From positions 21,720,867 to 21,784,866 of the forward strand of contig NC_092525.1 in the NCBI RefSeq assembly GCF_037038585.1: DNA of 64,000 bases, in the 5' to 3' direction. The DNA is from Patagioenas fasciata (taxonomy: Eukaryota; Chordata; Aves; Columbiformes; Columbidae). The stretch's first letter is position 1; every line of letters starts with the position of its first letter. This document shows, piece after piece, positions 62,601 through 64,000 of the stretch. Made by a program: the position numbers and the translations under genes. A model generated the notes under the pieces. It made no database searches. It was not told the origin of the DNA and saw only the letters and a list, made by a program, of their open reading frames with translations.

Positions 62601-64000
62601 GTGCTATGCAGGTTGCAGAATAGGCCCCTCATGATCAATAGTTTTTAAAGGCCAAAACAGGAAAAACTAAGCCCCTCCCTGAAAACCTGGTGGGCAGATT
62701 CAGAGGAGAAAATCTGATTTGCTTGAGATGAACTCACAGAGGCACCAGTTCATAGGGAAAGGCACAGACAATGCAGGACATGGATGGGCTGGTAGAAGCA
62801 GGAGATGCCAGAGATGTCCTAGCAAGGAGCTGCTCTTCATAGGCTGGAGAAGCTCAAAATGACCCATTCTGGTGCAGAAAGGTGAGTGGCAAAGTACATC
62901 AGAGCAACTGGGGGGGCAGAACAAGCAGGAAGGTAGGATCTGAATGGCAATTGTCCAAAACCTGAAGGTAACAGAATTGACACTGAGCCATATTGTGCAT
63001 TACTGTAAGTATAAGAGCTAGATTAGCAGCAATAAAGATATTCCTACAAAGAGGGCATCTGAAGAGCCACCCTGAATGACTGATCCCTGCTTCCCAGTAG
63101 AAGTGAGCCTGCAGAGGGCTGTGATCTAAGAGGTTTTTTTCAAGTTTCTTTAGTCACAACCCAAATATAAAGTTTATTCAGTACGTGTACAAAACACACT
63201 CAACACCACAACCCTCCCAAAAAGAAACAGCAGGTTCTGCAGGGGATTTTTCAGACTATGACACTTTCCTTCTGTGTTAGTGTTGAACTAATTCCCAGTT
63301 CAGTGCTGGAGAAATTGAGCTGCTGGAAAGACAATCTTTCATATAAGAAATACAACCAAAATCTTGACCATTTATTATTCAGCAGTTACCTCATGATACT
63401 TTAAAATTAAAAAAAAAAAAATTTCTAAAGTCTTGGCCAGCTTGCATTCTTTCTCACCAAAAGTTTCAACAGAAGTAATTTCTCATCGGCTGTTGGATGT
63501 GTCAGGAGGGGAGAGCAGCCAGCACCTGGCTAGCAGAGATGTTCCCATCCCCATGGCAGACAGCGATTTGCCTCACACTCAGCAGTTTCCTGCCTCTAAA
63601 GTGAAATGAATCAGCTGTAAAATTGGTTTAACAAGCTGGATAAACCAGGCTTAAGGCTGCATAGACACCAGTGGCTCCCGCAGAGTCACCAGTTGATGAC
63701 AACGCTGATAACAGGCTAAGAACTGAAAAGGGTAGGAGAAAAAAAAGAGGTATCTGAAAGTCCAAGAGAAACCTCTCAATAACATAGGTTGGCTACTGGC
63801 ATCAGTTCTTCCTGGTCAGCAATTTGGATGCAACACTGGTGTTCAGAGCTAGGGAAAAGAAGGGGCACAAACACAAGCTCCCCTGAACAGCAGCAATGCT
63901 GTGAGAAGCTTAGGGGGAAAGATGGGGCAAGAGACAGAGCTGCCTCACAGAGGGAAAAGCCAAAGGGGTGAATCCAAAATGCAGCATCAATTCTCTGACC

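Larger units (their letters stand above)
46311..64000. other. Intergenic region downstream of GLIS1, no gene recognised
   Basis: About 17.7 kb without a coding region I can support. In mammals DMRTB1 and then LRP8 lie on this side of GLIS1 (recalled). I looked for a DM domain on the minus strand and for LDL-A cysteine modules on the plus strand and found neither. The longest open frames (47182-47694 minus, 170 codons; 53262-53735 plus, 157 codons; 57469-57876 plus, 135 codons) have irregular composition, lie opposite other open frames and resemble nothing I know. Recognisable content is one CR1 copy near 50.5 kb, a poly(A) run, a TA-rich tract and a G/T tract. Long non-coding RNAs or enhancers cannot be excluded. 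Confidence 0.55.

Overview
This is vertebrate nuclear DNA, most likely from a bird. It is intron-rich, AT-rich and mostly non-coding, and three CR1 LINE fragments are recognisable, two with the CR1 3' end built on ATTCTATG-type repeats. CR1 is also common in other sauropsids, so the bird assignment is an inference. There are no operons, CRISPR arrays or bacterial-type genes, and nearly all open reading frames in the window are chance frames in introns or intergenic DNA.

The one gene I can support is the 3' part of GLIS1 (GLI-similar 1, a Krüppel-type zinc-finger transcription factor) on the + strand. Seven coding exons join in frame through canonical AG/GT splice sites: 6305-6466, 9898-10008, 13714-13846, 21392-21542, 36422-36606, 42958-43125 and 45663-45799. 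They total 1047 nt, or 348 codons plus TAA. They encode the end of zinc finger 3, all of fingers 4 and 5, a basic segment, and the Pro/Ser/His-rich C-terminal region ending in a conserved IPSIYTDT tail. GLIS1 rather than GLIS3 is favoured by KEQQVRKK after finger 5 and by that tail (recalled, not searched). The start codon and the exons for fingers 1 and 2 lie before the window.

Layout: 1-6304 is upstream intron. 6305-45799 is the exon series with six introns, the largest being 21543-36421. About 45800 to 46110 (possibly 46310) is 3' UTR with alternative poly(A) signals. From there to 64000 I recognise no gene, only one CR1 copy and low-complexity DNA. Mobile elements are CR1 copies near 14.9-15.3 kb, 21.7 kb and 50.5 kb, and a 215-bp MITE with 21-bp perfect terminal inverted repeats at 35214-35428. 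Low-complexity DNA includes two long G/T-biased tracts (near 21.9 and 59.5 kb), several poly(A)/poly(T) runs and a short TA/ATCT tract.

I found no convincing new biological system. The best leads are the MITE (DNA transposons are uncommon in birds), a quadruplex candidate almost identical to the thrombin-binding aptamer, a possible tandem splice donor after finger 5, and a CpG-rich patch in the largest intron.
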